64,000 nucleotides of DNA from Corticium candelabrum (lineage: Eukaryota; Porifera; Homoscleromorpha; Homosclerophorida; Plakinidae): positions 4,477,223-4,541,222 of the forward strand of contig NC_085091.1 in NCBI RefSeq assembly GCF_963422355.1, in the 5' to 3' direction. Numbering within the stretch: position 1 is the stretch's first letter; every line of letters starts with the position of its first letter. The notes under the pieces were generated by a model that was given only the letters and a program-made list of their open reading frames with translations, searched no databases and was not told the origin of the DNA. Of this stretch, positions 23,233 to 33,164 are shown piece by piece. A program made the position numbers and the translations under genes.

Positions 23233-23526
23233 CTAGATCAGTTCATCAAACAGATCAGCTGGTCTGCCAGAACTAAAGGACCTACGAAGATTTCGTTCAT
23301 TTACCAGCTTGGTTTCTTTTAGGTCTTCAAGCGAAATCGCTGCTATTTGGCCGTCTCTTCTAGCGCTACTCAACTGTCGCTTTTGAAGTTCTTCCTCCTA
23401 GAACGACCGGTATACGGAAGACACGTCTTTATCGCGCCCCGATCTGCTGGAACATCCAATAACTGTGTACAATACCAATAGTACTACAAGAACGGGCAGA
23501 AAACGGCACCAGTTCGATCTCAGCAT
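23233..23526 (-). pseudogene. Small frame with N-terminal membrane anchor and one internal stop
   Basis: From an ATG at 23,526 the frame runs 98 codons to a TAG, with a single in-frame TAG at 23,398-23,400. The start has a short basic head and a strong hydrophobic stretch (FLPVLVVLLVLYTVIGC), as in type II membrane proteins. The remainder is charged (such as QIAAISLEDLKETKLVNERN). The protein is unrecognised. It could be a stranded first exon of a Golgi-type enzyme or cargo of the surrounding inverted-repeat element. Confidence 0.3.
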
Positions 23527-23822
23527 GCGTAGTTGGACACCAAAATGGCGACTATCGGCCTTGTGACGTCACGAGAAAACGCTCCTGTTCACACATATAC
23601 ACACTAACCACGTGCTTTCTCTAGTGGTTCATGTTTTGCTGTCTCGTAGAGTAACAGCAATTGGTGATAAATTCTCCCCGCATCTACAAAGTTTTTCTCA
23701 TTTCACAGTTTCCTCGCTCTCACAAATAAATCTGTAAACGAAAACGAACAAAGCTGAAAAACAAATACTACACCTCCACTCACAAATGTACCATCAGGGT
23801 TAGCAGACTGACGTTCGGCCAT

Positions 23823-24160
23823 ACTCATGCATAGGGAGGAGCTTAGCAGTTTTGTGCGCACACGCAGTCAGTAAACTCGTTGTTTCTCTCATCCTTCCAT
23901 GCAGAGAAGAGAGAAAGATTTATGGATTAGCCAGTAGACTTGATCAGAGTCTCGGAGACACTCCATCATTCAGGTAATCAAACAAACTAATTTTCTCGTC
24001 TCTATTTCTAATTATTTCCTTATTCTTTATTCTCAGAGCCATCTTGAGTTGTAGTGAGCAAGATATGCACAGACTCGAAACGTTGCTAGAGAAGGTTCGA
24101 CTCAAATTAGTGTAGAAATGGAATGAAACGATCACGCCTACGCGTGTGTGCGTGCGTGTG

Positions 24161-24192
<32 letters not shown>

Positions 24193-24418
24193 TGTGTGTT
24201 GTAGTTGTGAATTGTGATTACTACGGATAACACTCCTTTGATTTACTGAGATTTAATTAATTAGAGCTGCAGTCATTGTAAGGTAGGTTTGTATGTCTGT
24301 GTTGATAGCACACATTTATACTATTTGTAACTTTATTTAATTGTGTTTGTTGACTTCTTGTATCTGTTTTAATTAAGTTTTATTAGTTTATCTCTCTGTA
24401 CGTTTGTCTGTTTTCAGC
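23823..24418. other. 5' flank of the TPR-kinase gene
   Basis: Upstream of the ATG at 23,822 there is no clear core promoter element. A GCGT-rich simple repeat occupies 24,139-24,199. No other gene is seen. Confidence 0.4.
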
Positions 24419-24476
24419 CTGCCTGCTTGCCTGTCTGTCTGTCTGTCGGTCTGTCTGTCTGTCGGTCTGTCTGTCG

Positions 24477-24514
<38 letters not shown>
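24419..24514. repeat. (TCTG)n tract at the 5' edge of the full-length retrotransposon
   Basis: About 24 TCTG-type units, with occasional TCGG and TGCC variants, run directly into the retroelement's first base. The same tetranucleotide follows its 3' end (27,845-27,874), so the element lies within the repeat. Confidence 0.95.
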
Positions 24515-24515
<1 letters not shown>

Positions 24516-27500
24516 CCGGATGTTGACTATGGCGCTCCTGTCGTTTTGAATGCGCCCGCTGACGGATTTGTGTTGGCTTCTATTTAGTTTAGCAGCATTT
24601 ATCTTGCCTTCTAATGCTGTAATGGCCAGCATACGTTGCCCTATTGCTGGTTGCAACTGGGAGAACACGTTCAAACGGGTTCTTGCACACATTAGGAGTT
24701 TCCACAGGCCTGACGATTGTCCAGAAGCTTTCATTCAAGAACATGGGTTATCTAAATGTCCTAAGTGTTCTCAGTGGTTCCTCAAGATCCATCAACACAC
24801 ATCCAGATGTTGTTCGTCTTCCATATGCGTTGACCACACCCAAACTTCATCACAAGAACCTGCTAAGGCGTCTACACATCCTGATAAGTCTTCTGCTGGT
24901 GTTGAATTGGAGGCAAACTTCCAATCTGACAGGGAGGCTGAGGCATGGAGGCTGATTGACTCTCTGACCACGGAAGCCATATTGGATTGGATGCCACCAC
25001 GAACTGTGCAGAATGTAACACCTGGTCTTCGAGGTTTGTTTCATGACTGCTGTCTTGTTCCTTTGAGGAAGATTGAAGATGACCCTACCAGTGATAGAGG
25101 ATGGAAACTCCTTCTTCTGCTTCCTAGAATGCTTCTCCAACCACATGCTAGAGGTGGCAAAGTAGGTACAAGAGAAGTCAAGGCCATCTACAATCGCTTT
25201 TTGCAGTTTCACTGGCATGAACTGATTCATCTACGTGGAGGATCGAATAGATCTCGCTCTACCTCAGGCCCAGATCAGAGAAAGAAGGCTGCTATGCGTC
25301 TGATTCAGTGTGGTGAGATGTCTCGAGCTTCACAAATTTTGACTAGTCAGGGTCTTGCTCCTACTACTGATGACACTGTAAGCAAGCTCTCAAGCAAACA
25401 TCCTAAGCGAAGGACATCTCAGTTGTCTCACGATGATTTTCACGAGCAAGAGAAATCAGAGCATCCTTTTTCTTTAAAGAAGGAAGCTTATTTTGAGGCC
25501 ATAAGGAAGGCACCCAGAGGAAGTGGAGCAGGGCCTTCTGGTTGGCGATATGAACATCTTCGTGGGCTCCTGGAGAATGATTTGACTTGTAACTTGTTCT
25601 ATGGAGTGTGCTCGCTCATTGCAGATGGTAAAGTTCCGGATTCAGTTCTGCCACTTCTGACAGCATCTCGACTCATTGCCTTACCAAAAGCAAATTCTGA
25701 TGTAAGACCCATTGCCATCGGTGAAGCTATCAGGAGAATTACAGCTAAGGCTCTGTGTATTCAGCTGAATGAATCTTTCTGCTCCTACTTTTCCCCCATA
25801 CAACATGGCATTGCTACACGTGGTGGGGCAGAGTTATTGATACACCACATTTCGTTTCTCATGGAGAGCAATCCCGACTGTTCAGTTCTCTCTACGGATG
25901 TAAAAAACGCCTTTAACTCGGTATCAAGGGATAGCATACTCAAAGAATCAAAGAAGAACTTTCCTGAAATCTATGCCCATGTGAGACAAATGTATGATAG
26001 ACCAAGTACTTTGATATATGTCAACGGTCAGGGGACGGTGAAATTGCAGTCAGAAGAAGGTGTCCATCAGGGTGACCCCCTTGGACCAGTTTTGTTCTCG
26101 GCAGCATTACACCCCATTGTAACAGTTATTCAGAATAACCACCCGGGCATTACGCTTTTGGCATATCTGGATGATGTCTATGTTCTGGGACCACCAAAAG
26201 ATGCTTTAGCAGTCCTTTTGGATTTGAAGGCATCCCTTTCTGAGATCGGTCTAGAAATCAAAGATGAAAAATGCAAATTGTATTTTCCCACTGCTCCTGA
26301 TAATTTCAGCGCTGGTGTCCCAGTTAGCAAAGATGGAATCGACGTGTTGGGGTCACCTGTAGGCAATCATGATTATGTTCAGTCCAGGTGCCTGGCTGTG
26401 GCTAACATGGGCAGCTCGTTGTGTTCAAAGCTACTTGAACTTGACGACCCTCAGTGTGGCCTCCTTTTGCTCAGACATTGTCATGTCCCCAGGCTGAATT
26501 TTTTGGCTAGGACTGTGCCACCTGACAGGTTACTGCATGCAGCTGTTTGTCATGACCACCTTACAAGGACTACTTTCACTGACATGGTTGGTTTGAACGA
26601 ATTGGATGACACCGGATGGAGCCAGGCCACTCTGAAGGTCGGTTTCGGCGGATTTGGCTTATCATCAACTCAGAAGATGGCTCACCTAGCATTTCTGGCG
26701 TCATGGGCACACTCTTTGAAAGAACTGCCATTGAGATTTCCACCTCTGAAAGATCGTTTAGAACGGTTTATTGAAGGTAGCAATACAGGACAACTTATTC
26801 GTACATTGGTGGCAAAACTACCACCCAAGTCGGGTGCAGATGATGACGAGCAGTTTCACACCTTAGAGCAGATGACAGAATACCCTAGAAAATTGCAACA
26901 TCGCCTGACGGTAGACGCTTCTCATAAACGATCAGAAGAAGTTATCAAAAGCATGAACTCAGAGAGACATGTTGCAAGGATCAGGTCCTTACACGGAAAA
27001 GGAGCTGGAGCATGGCTAGAGGTAATACCAACTTCAGACAAGAACGCACTGAAGCCGAATGAATTTCGTGTAGCGTCTTGTATGAGGTTGGGTGCTGGTT
27101 TGCCTTTCAGCCGGCTGCTTAAGACGTGTGACTGTGGAACTGAGCTGGATCGCGAGGGCTATCACCTTTTGACATGTAAATATGGAGGTGGACCTGTGTG
27201 GACGCATAACTCCATAGTGTCTGCATGGAGTGATTGCCTAAGCGATTTACTCATTCCCCATCAAATAGAACCGAGACAGCGATTTGTAGACAACGAAAAC
27301 CGGCCTGACATCACGCTTTACGACACTGACACTGGGATCACAAAAGAATGTGATGTTTCGATAGCTCACCCTTGGAGCAAAGACATTATTAAAGGTGCAG
27401 CCAGAGAAGGTGGCCATGCAGCAGCTAAACGAGAGGCAGCAAAGTCAAAAAAATACTCAGAGGAATCGCTTGCGGATGGATCGAAGCCTATAGTTGTCCC

Positions 27501-27842
27501 ACTCGTCTTTGAACACTTCGGCAGGTGGGGCTTAAAGGCTGACGAGCTGATGAATGAACTGGGGAAGAAGGCGAGAGGCTTTGATGGAAGAAGAATTGCG
27601 GTAGAGTTTAAAACCTTCTGGAGGAAAAGACTGTCTATTACTCTTCAAAAATGCAACAGCAGAGTGATTTTGCGGAAGCTGTCAAGGCTTTCTGTGCGCT
27701 CATTAGGAGATGACAGTGTTTTGGGAGTAGATAGAGACATTCAGTGTTTTACTCATTAGCAATAGTCTCGGACTACAAGTAGAACATTTCATTTTAACAA
27801 TAACTGTTTGTAGTAGTGAAGATTGTTGACAATAAACTTGAT

Positions 27843-27873
<31 letters not shown>

Positions 27874-27874
27874 G
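24515..27874 (+). mobile_element. Full-length non-LTR retrotransposon inserted in (TCTG)n
   Basis: A 3.33-kb element with a 35-bp 5' leader, one long open frame, a short 3' UTR (AATAAACTTGAT) and a (TCTG)7 tail. There is no LTR. Reverse transcriptase plus a C-terminal restriction-like endonuclease signature places it with the R2/NeSL/CRE-type early-branching non-LTR elements, many of which are sequence-specific. Being flanked on both sides by the same tetranucleotide is what microsatellite-targeted insertion would look like. Dead relatives lie at 7.8-8.1, 14.3-15.1 and 27.9-29.6 kb. Confidence 0.88.
24550..27759 (+). CDS. Retrotransposon polyprotein: zinc fingers, reverse transcriptase, restriction-like endonuclease (1069 aa)
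   Basis: Replicates the element by target-primed reverse transcription. Residues 30-52 form a C2H2 finger (CPIAGC..H-x4-H), followed by a second CPKC..H..C cluster, probably for nucleic-acid binding. The reverse transcriptase occupies roughly 310-640, with the first catalytic Asp in LSTDVKNAF (D450), GDPLGP and the active-site AYLDDVYV (Y539-D542). C-terminally a zinc knuckle CDCGTELDREGYHLLTC (860-876) precedes RPD (918-920) and a second Asp 15 residues later (D935), the PD..D core of the restriction-like endonuclease, then VSIAHPWS. No stop, frameshift or missing catalytic residue was seen, so it may be active. The ATG at 24,550 opens the frame; an internal Met at residue 25, just before the first finger, is an equally plausible start, because residues 1-24 are hydrophobic and signal-like rather than element-like. 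Confidence 0.92.
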   Translation: MRPLTDLCWLLFSLAAFILPSNAVMASIRCPIAGCNWENTFKRVLAHIRSFHRPDDCPEAFIQEHGLSKCPKCSQWFLKIHQHTSRCCSSSICVDHTQTSSQEPAKASTHPDKSSAGVELEANFQSDREAEAWRLIDSLTTEAILDWMPPRTVQNVTPGLRGLFHDCCLVPLRKIEDDPTSDRGWKLLLLLPRMLLQPHARGGKVGTREVKAIYNRFLQFHWHELIHLRGGSNRSRSTSGPDQRKKAAMRLIQCGEMSRASQILTSQGLAPTTDDTVSKLSSKHPKRRTSQLSHDDFHEQEKSEHPFSLKKEAYFEAIRKAPRGSGAGPSGWRYEHLRGLLENDLTCNLFYGVCSLIADGKVPDSVLPLLTASRLIALPKANSDVRPIAIGEAIRRITAKALCIQLNESFCSYFSPIQHGIATRGGAELLIHHISFLMESNPDCSVLSTDVKNAFNSVSRDSILKESKKNFPEIYAHVRQMYDRPSTLIYVNGQGTVKLQSEEGVHQGDPLGPVLFSAALHPIVTVIQNNHPGITLLAYLDDVYVLGPPKDALAVLLDLKASLSEIGLEIKDEKCKLYFPTAPDNFSAGVPVSKDGIDVLGSPVGNHDYVQSRCLAVANMGSSLCSKLLELDDPQCGLLLLRHCHVPRLNFLARTVPPDRLLHAAVCHDHLTRTTFTDMVGLNELDDTGWSQATLKVGFGGFGLSSTQKMAHLAFLASWAHSLKELPLRFPPLKDRLERFIEGSNTGQLIRTLVAKLPPKSGADDDEQFHTLEQMTEYPRKLQHRLTVDASHKRSEEVIKSMNSERHVARIRSLHGKGAGAWLEVIPTSDKNALKPNEFRVASCMRLGAGLPFSRLLKTCDCGTELDREGYHLLTCKYGGGPVWTHNSIVSAWSDCLSDLLIPHQIEPRQRFVDNENRPDITLYDTDTGITKECDVSIAHPWSKDIIKGAAREGGHAAAKREAAKSKKYSEESLADGSKPIVVPLVFEHFGRWGLKADELMNELGKKARGFDGRRIAVEFKTFWRKRLSITLQKCNSRVILRKLSRLSVRSLGDDSVLGVDRDIQCFTH

Positions 27875-27889
27875 CCTTCATTTATTTCA

Positions 27890-29640
27890 ATACATTTTAA
27901 TCACAATTACAAACACTAAATATACAATAATCCTTGTGACAATGTCTCTCTCAAACTTAAAAAACCACTTATGCCATGTACATCTAACGCAATGTGTCTT
28001 AATTAAACTATAACTAAACGAACTAGTGAACACTACATTGTACATCCGATTCTTCACCCATAACTCCATCTCCCCGACCTCCTGTTATCCTTCTCAGTTT
28101 TCCTAGTATCACTCTGGCACTAGCTTTCTGCACAAATTACAGCTATATGTTTCCTCCAGTAACAGACAAACTCAGAATGGTTTCTCTTTCCTTTACAGTC
28201 CCTTGCTCTTGACGCAAGAGTATTCAGGTATCTTTCTGCTTCTTGTCCCCATTTCCCAAAATGTTCTTAGACTAACGAGATGAGTGTTGGCACCGGCGTA
28301 GCGTGGTCCTCAAGTTTGGGGGTATGTTACATTAGACAGCAGATCACGCCCATTTCTCACACACAAAGCCACGCCCATTTTCTACTTTTCTAGCTCTCAC
28401 TTTGTAGACATCTAAGTAAATTAGTATCAATTTCAGGTTACAAATAAACTGTCGGACTGAGTACCGTCAGTGTGCGGATAAAGGAGTGGAAACACTTACG
28501 GTCTGTGTCAAAAAGGTTTTCATGGCTCCATGGGATCATCAAAATTAGATGGCATCTCGATGACAATAGAATCTAGAAGACCAATTCAGTGCAAACGACG
28601 TTGACCAATTTTAGCATTTTGCAATCTAGCGAGCAATATAGGTCTAGCTATAGTTTTTTAATTAATAGATAGAATAAATCCGTGGAGAAAGTGCCGTGGA
28701 GTGCAAGCAAATCATTAGGTAGCGGAGCCACAGGAGATTCCATTCTCCGGTCAATCGGGTTGTCGACCATAATTAACTAGGCTTACCTGAAAAAGAATTG
28801 ATGGATAGGCTTCTGCATGCTTTTGTGATGCGGTCTTCTTTGACTCTGCCATTGCCGGATAGCGACGTCTCAAATAAGTGATGGCCATGACTTCTCGACA
28901 CTGGTTTTATCATACTGAAATGATGATGTGTATTGTCACAGACAGATAGTTAACGTCGTCGTCGATCGTCAACATACTACTCTGAGATTAAGAGGACTGT
29001 CACTGTTTAGTAACTTATTATAGTTCTGCTTGAAGCGAAGTAACACGCCCAAAATGTTTGGGGCTATAGCCTCCCCCAGCCCCCGTCCCCGACGCTACGC
29101 CGGTGGTGTTGGGGTTGGGCTAGTTGTCCCTCCACTAGACAAGGCTAGCGTAGCATATTTTTTCTCTTTCGCTCCTCCCTTACTGAAGCCACAATCCATT
29201 TTCTTCTGCTGATTTTGATAAGACTTCAGAGCTCCACGGATGAGCGAAGGCAACATCTAAATCAATGTTCGATCCTGCATCAATGTCAAAGACCACAATA
29301 TCGAGTCTGCAATCATTGTTTGTATATCTTTCTCTTGGTTCTTTTCTGTGGTGCAGACCTACTTCACGCAAGCATTCAGACCATCCACTCACAACAGAAT
29401 CATATTGCCATATAGGACCTCCTCCATGTTTACAACTAAGAAGATGATATCCGTCTTTGTTGAGAACTTTCTCACATTTACAGTGTGTCAGCCACCCTCC
29501 TAATGGTATTGGGCAACTCATCCTCAATATAATATAGAGCCGCTAAGAGAAACTCGCTAGGGTTAAGCGCAAGCTTTTCTGAGGAGGGACCCGCTTCAAG
29601 CCAAAATCCATTACCTTTTCCTTGATCATCATCATCATCA
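27890..29640 (-). mobile_element. Related retrotransposon copy, 3' part, split by a DNA element
   Basis: On the minus strand from 29,640 it encodes GKGNGFWLEAGPSSEKLALN, then a zinc segment (CKCEKVLNKDGYHLLSC), a degenerate RLDIVVFD in place of RPDI, and DVAFAHPWSSE. The frame then decays. After the inserted element (28,291-29,105) it resumes as LEHFGKWGQ and the terminal ARVILGKLRRI near 28,100. Frameshifts and stops are present. Its 5' edge lies in an (ATC)n tract, so it is 5'-truncated. Confidence 0.82.
28291..29105. mobile_element. 815-bp inverted-repeat DNA element nested in the retrocopy
   Basis: The ends are CACCGGCGTAGCGT and its inverse ACGCTACGCCGGTG. A perfect 7-bp direct repeat GTGTTGG flanks it (28,284-28,290 and 29,106-29,112). 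Removing the element and one repeat copy rejoins the host retroelement sequence. No transposase is seen. The termini resemble those of the element at 51,453 (GGCGTAGCGT), although the target duplications differ in length. Confidence 0.82.
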
Positions 29641-29655
29641 TCATCATCACTAGTT

Positions 29656-29737
<82 letters not shown>

Positions 29738-29743
29738 CTAGTT

Positions 29744-29789
<46 letters not shown>
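29626..29789. repeat. (ATC)n trinucleotide repeat
   Basis: About 50 ATC units are interrupted twice by the same ACTAGTTATC word. It marks the truncated 5' end of the minus-strand retrocopy. Confidence 0.95.
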
Positions 29790-30021
29790 AGATCATCATA
29801 TATAGTGATAACAGAGTAAACTAACTCGAAACGACGTCAAAACAGTTGCTAGAACATAAAATTACCGCAAACCAACTATCAAACCAACAACAAACTAACT
29901 ACATAGAAAAACAACAACGCAAAAGCAGTGCCAACTAAGTAAAAGCACGGTAAAGACAGGGCAAACGAAGAGCAAACATTGCGATAATAGTACACACTAA
30001 CAAGAAACAACATGATCACAG

Positions 30022-30281
30022 TATAACCCGAGAACAGTGCAAAGTAATTAGAAAAAGTCTTGTAACAGTGCAAAATTACTAAGTATAAGTCTATAACATT
30101 ATTAACTAATTAGAGTTAGCGTCATGCCTAACAGTCCAAACAAACTAGAAATAGCTTTCAGAGTTATATATATATATCACAATTACATCAGCATCTAACA
30201 TTAATCTACTTTGTATCATACGAGCATTAAATTTCCACAAATTAACAGACAATTGTTGCATTAAATTAGAATACGCTTGTG

Positions 30282-30358
<77 letters not shown>

Positions 30359-30638
30359 TTACACAAGCATATTCTAATTTAATGCAACAATTGTCTGTTA
30401 ATTTGTGGAAATTTAATGCTCGTATGATACAAAGTAGATTAATGTTAGATGCTGATGTAATTGCGATATATATATATATATATATATATATAACTCTGAA
30501 AGCTATTTCTAGTTTGTTTGGACTGTTAGGCATGACGCTAACTCTAAGTAGTTAATAATGTTATAGACTTATACTTAGTAATTTTGCACTGTTACAAGAC
30601 TTTTTCTAATTACTTTGCACTGTTCTCGGGTTATATCC
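30022..30638. repeat. 617-bp near-perfect palindrome centred on an (AT)n tract
   Basis: The left arm begins TATAACCCGAGAACAGTGC and the right arm ends GCACTGTTCTCGGGTTATA. The arms, about 270 bp each, match with only scattered single-base differences and differ in (AT)n length. The centre is (AT)n at about 30,286-30,350. Each arm contains, reading outward from the centre, a C-terminal retroelement fragment (AYSNLMQQLSVNLWKFNARM). It is either an inverted duplication of a retroelement end, a foldback element, or an assembly join of two strands. Confidence 0.85.
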
Positions 30639-31261
30639 CAAGGCAGAGCTGTCTGCTATTGGGCGCGTCCACTGGTGGCGGATAGTGGAACAGCCTTTAG
30701 ATATAAAGGTTAGCTGCGATATAAGCAGGGTACTCCCTGATGAATAAGCAGTCGCGGACCAACAGCGGTAATGTTAGCAGAGCGTGAGAGAGTCTAGGGG
30801 TGGCGCTTTTGTCGTAATAAAAAGCTCACAAAGCTTTATAACGACATTATGACATGGTGAGTACTGGCCGCCAATTAAAAAACGTCAGTGCCAAATGCAA
30901 CTCAGTGGTGTGACAATCTACAGCTATAGGAGCATTAAGCCAATATGCTACTGTCTTTGTTTTGTAAGTTCTGCAAAATGTGACGGTAAATTTTGAAAGT
31001 CTGGTGTGGCTGGCACTCACAGTTACAGCAAGGATCAGGCACTCCAGCAGGGTAATGTGGCATACTTTTCTGGCAGTTGCACATACCGAAACGTGCTTCT
31101 GGCAAGCCACTGCATCTTGTTCTGCTTTTCTACTTGTTGCTATTACTAGCCCCAGTGGATAGAAGGCATTTCAAGACGAGAGATGACCTGGGCATGCACA
31201 TCCCTTATTCACTTAATCTATTCCACGTGCAGGTTTGAGTCATCGCTGTTATCAGTGGACA

Positions 31262-31329
<68 letters not shown>

Positions 31330-31914
31330 TAAGTTTGATAGCCGGCTAGACCAGATCGCCCACGAGGCTAGAATTTGGGGTACAGGCGTAACTTGACATA
31401 CATGGGTAAGAACATAGGCAGGGTGGCATCGACCTCCACTTTCAGTCGGGTCTCCTTTTGGGGTGCAACGTAGAACAACACTATGCTGTTCGTCGTTCAA
31501 GAAGAAAACTGAATGTCCCTGATAGACTCAATTTGAAGGAAGTTGTGTTACTTGAACCCAATCTCATAGGGTAGTTTTGTTTTCTCATAACTAAGAGTGC
31601 AATGCTCACTTTCAATATCCATTGTTTGTTCACATGCCATTGTTACGTCGCAATGCTATAGCTATCCAGCAGTCCTATCAGACTGCGTTATCTGAGCAAG
31701 CTGTAGTTGATTTGTTTATCTTAAACATCAAACTACATCCAGAGCAAAAAGATAAGATTTCCGAAAGAAATATTTTTCAGTGCATGCGTAGGTAGGTTGG
31801 AAACGTGCTGAGTATAGTCCATTGGATAACATCAAACTATGTCCAGTGCAAAGACGTAGAGGTCCACTTTAGTAACGGTCAGTGAGTATAAATTGGAAAC
31901 GTGCTGAGCATATT
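30639..31914. other. Unassigned spacer with an (AT)n tract
   Basis: Nothing recognisable apart from an (AT)n tract at 31,268-31,326. An 87-codon minus-strand frame at 30,847-31,110 has no identifiable domain. Confidence 0.4.
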
Positions 31915-32520
31915 TTAAACTGTCCCAGGAGGACCCGCCTTCACTCGCAAGTGAATTACTTTGCAACGGCTCACCGGACCTCCACCAAAATTAAGCTGAC
32001 CTGGGACGGTATGCACGGAGCGTGTCGTTTATTACCGGTGACATCAAAAACGACGACATATTTGTGTAGGATACCTGGTTATTTAGAAATACGCCTACCT
32101 TTGTTTTTTCTGAGTACGCTCGCCGAATACCTGCCACATTCGATAAGACTGTTTCCTGCAACGGCAGCAACGTCTTCGAAGTGATACATCCAATGGGACT
32201 TTTGAAATGGTCCGAGAAGACTCACTGAAGAGACGTGTGACTGCATTGCACTGAATTCAACCTACACGTTTCCTGCATCGAGCGTTACACCGGGAGTGTG
32301 AAAACATCGAAAACAGAGAGCAAACAGTGCGCTAAATCATGCATGCCTGCATGTCAAGGTATTACATGTATCCTATGGGTGAGTAAGAACCTGCACGTGA
32401 CTTTCAATTGTCTGTTGTCCAGATATATATCTTTGAACGGAAAAGTCGCTGCAAATTTTTCGGAATGGGACACTCGGTTAAGTTTTCATTTGTCTTCAAC
32501 GGGATATTAACTAATTAGCA
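31915..32520 (-). repeat. Interspersed repeat, copy B (uninterrupted)
   Basis: Counterpart of 1600-2880 without the foldback insertion. Shared blocks include CGGACCTCCACCAAA, the CACGGAGC block, GCAACGTCTTCGAAGTG and ATATATATCTTTGAACGG. It has no intact coding frame. Confidence 0.6.
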
Positions 32521-32673
32521 CATTCCAGTTTATTCGAACAGACGCCCACACCAGTCATTTGAACTGAATCCACGCAGGGAGTGTGTCGATTTCTACCCAA
32601 AAATTGCACATGACGTGTCTACACACGCTCAAACTGAGTCTTCCGTCATAACACTACAGTACTTTGCCCGTAC

Positions 32674-32719
<46 letters not shown>

Positions 32720-33164
32720 TTGAATGGCGTCGGGCCAACGCAAGACTTAGCGGAAGTATAGTTCAGGTACATTCAGACATATTCGCAGTTTCCGCTAGCT
32801 ACGGCACGCGGAGGGTTTGTACTTTATTATTACCCGAGGCTAGGATATCCAGGCTAAGGGTTCAGTAGTCGTTCGACGTGCGACCGTATTTATACTCGAT
32901 TAGCGCAGATGCAAATGAAGCTATTCCGACCAATAGACGAGAAGTAGTGTCATTACCGACCAATACACGAACGTCATGTTATCATAAGGCTCCACCTCTC
33001 TTTGTTTAGTAGCTGCTAGCGAATATTCGGCCATCGGGCGTCCGTCCTATGCATGGTGTTTAGTCCTTTGCTGATCCTTTGCTTTAGGGGTGTAGCACAT
33101 AGAAAAAACGCCTAGTCTACATTTGCACGTGCACGTTTTCCCACCAACAACCATGCATGCGTAT
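32521..33164. other. Spacer upstream of the tandem duplication
   Basis: Contains an (AT)n tract at 32,677-32,718 and, near 32,930-32,965, two close GACCAATA..ACGA words that resemble CCAAT boxes. Homology to the second unit is not visible before about 33,165, so this is taken as single-copy flank. Confidence 0.4.

Larger units (their letters stand above)
21935..23588. mobile_element. Candidate inverted-repeat element inside a TPR-kinase intron
   Basis: GAGCATTTTC..TGACG followed by GCCATTTTGGTGTCC on the left (21,935-21,993) recurs inverted on the right (23,534-23,588) as GAGCGTTTTC..TGACG then GCCATTTTGGTGTCC. The repeats are about 50 bp and imperfect. Between them lie a decayed SWIM/YqaJ-type gene (+) and a small open frame with a membrane anchor (-). 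No transposase and no target duplication were seen, so it may simply be two pieces of one repeat. Confidence 0.35.
16102..23822 (-). pseudogene. TPR / coiled-coil / protein-kinase gene with two lesions in the kinase exon
   Basis: Exons in transcript order: 23822-23774 (ATG), 23683-23609, 21886-21761, 20419-20294, 19507-19388, 19334-19212, 19092-18973, 18905-18780, 18706-18593, 18524-18426, 17786-17193, 16914-16102 (TGA). Every junction is phase 1. Exons 3-10 are mostly 114-126 nt and each encodes about one tetratricopeptide helix pair of the kinesin-light-chain kind (such as LLNMGVCLYDQGKYERATEH). Exon 11 is a 198-residue Glu/Gln-rich coiled coil ending in the kinase glycine loop (GKGGYG). 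Exon 12 has AAVKTFY (ATP lysine), HGDIRS (catalytic loop), GDLGS in place of DFG and YIAPERV. Domain order suggests an intracellular signalling scaffold kinase. In exon 12 an in-frame TGA lies at 16,847-16,849, and 4 extra nt near 16,559-16,566 break the catalytic loop; removing 4 nt restores HGDIRSTNIL and the downstream frame (826 aa). Either the gene is recently dead or these are assembly errors. Confidence 0.85.
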
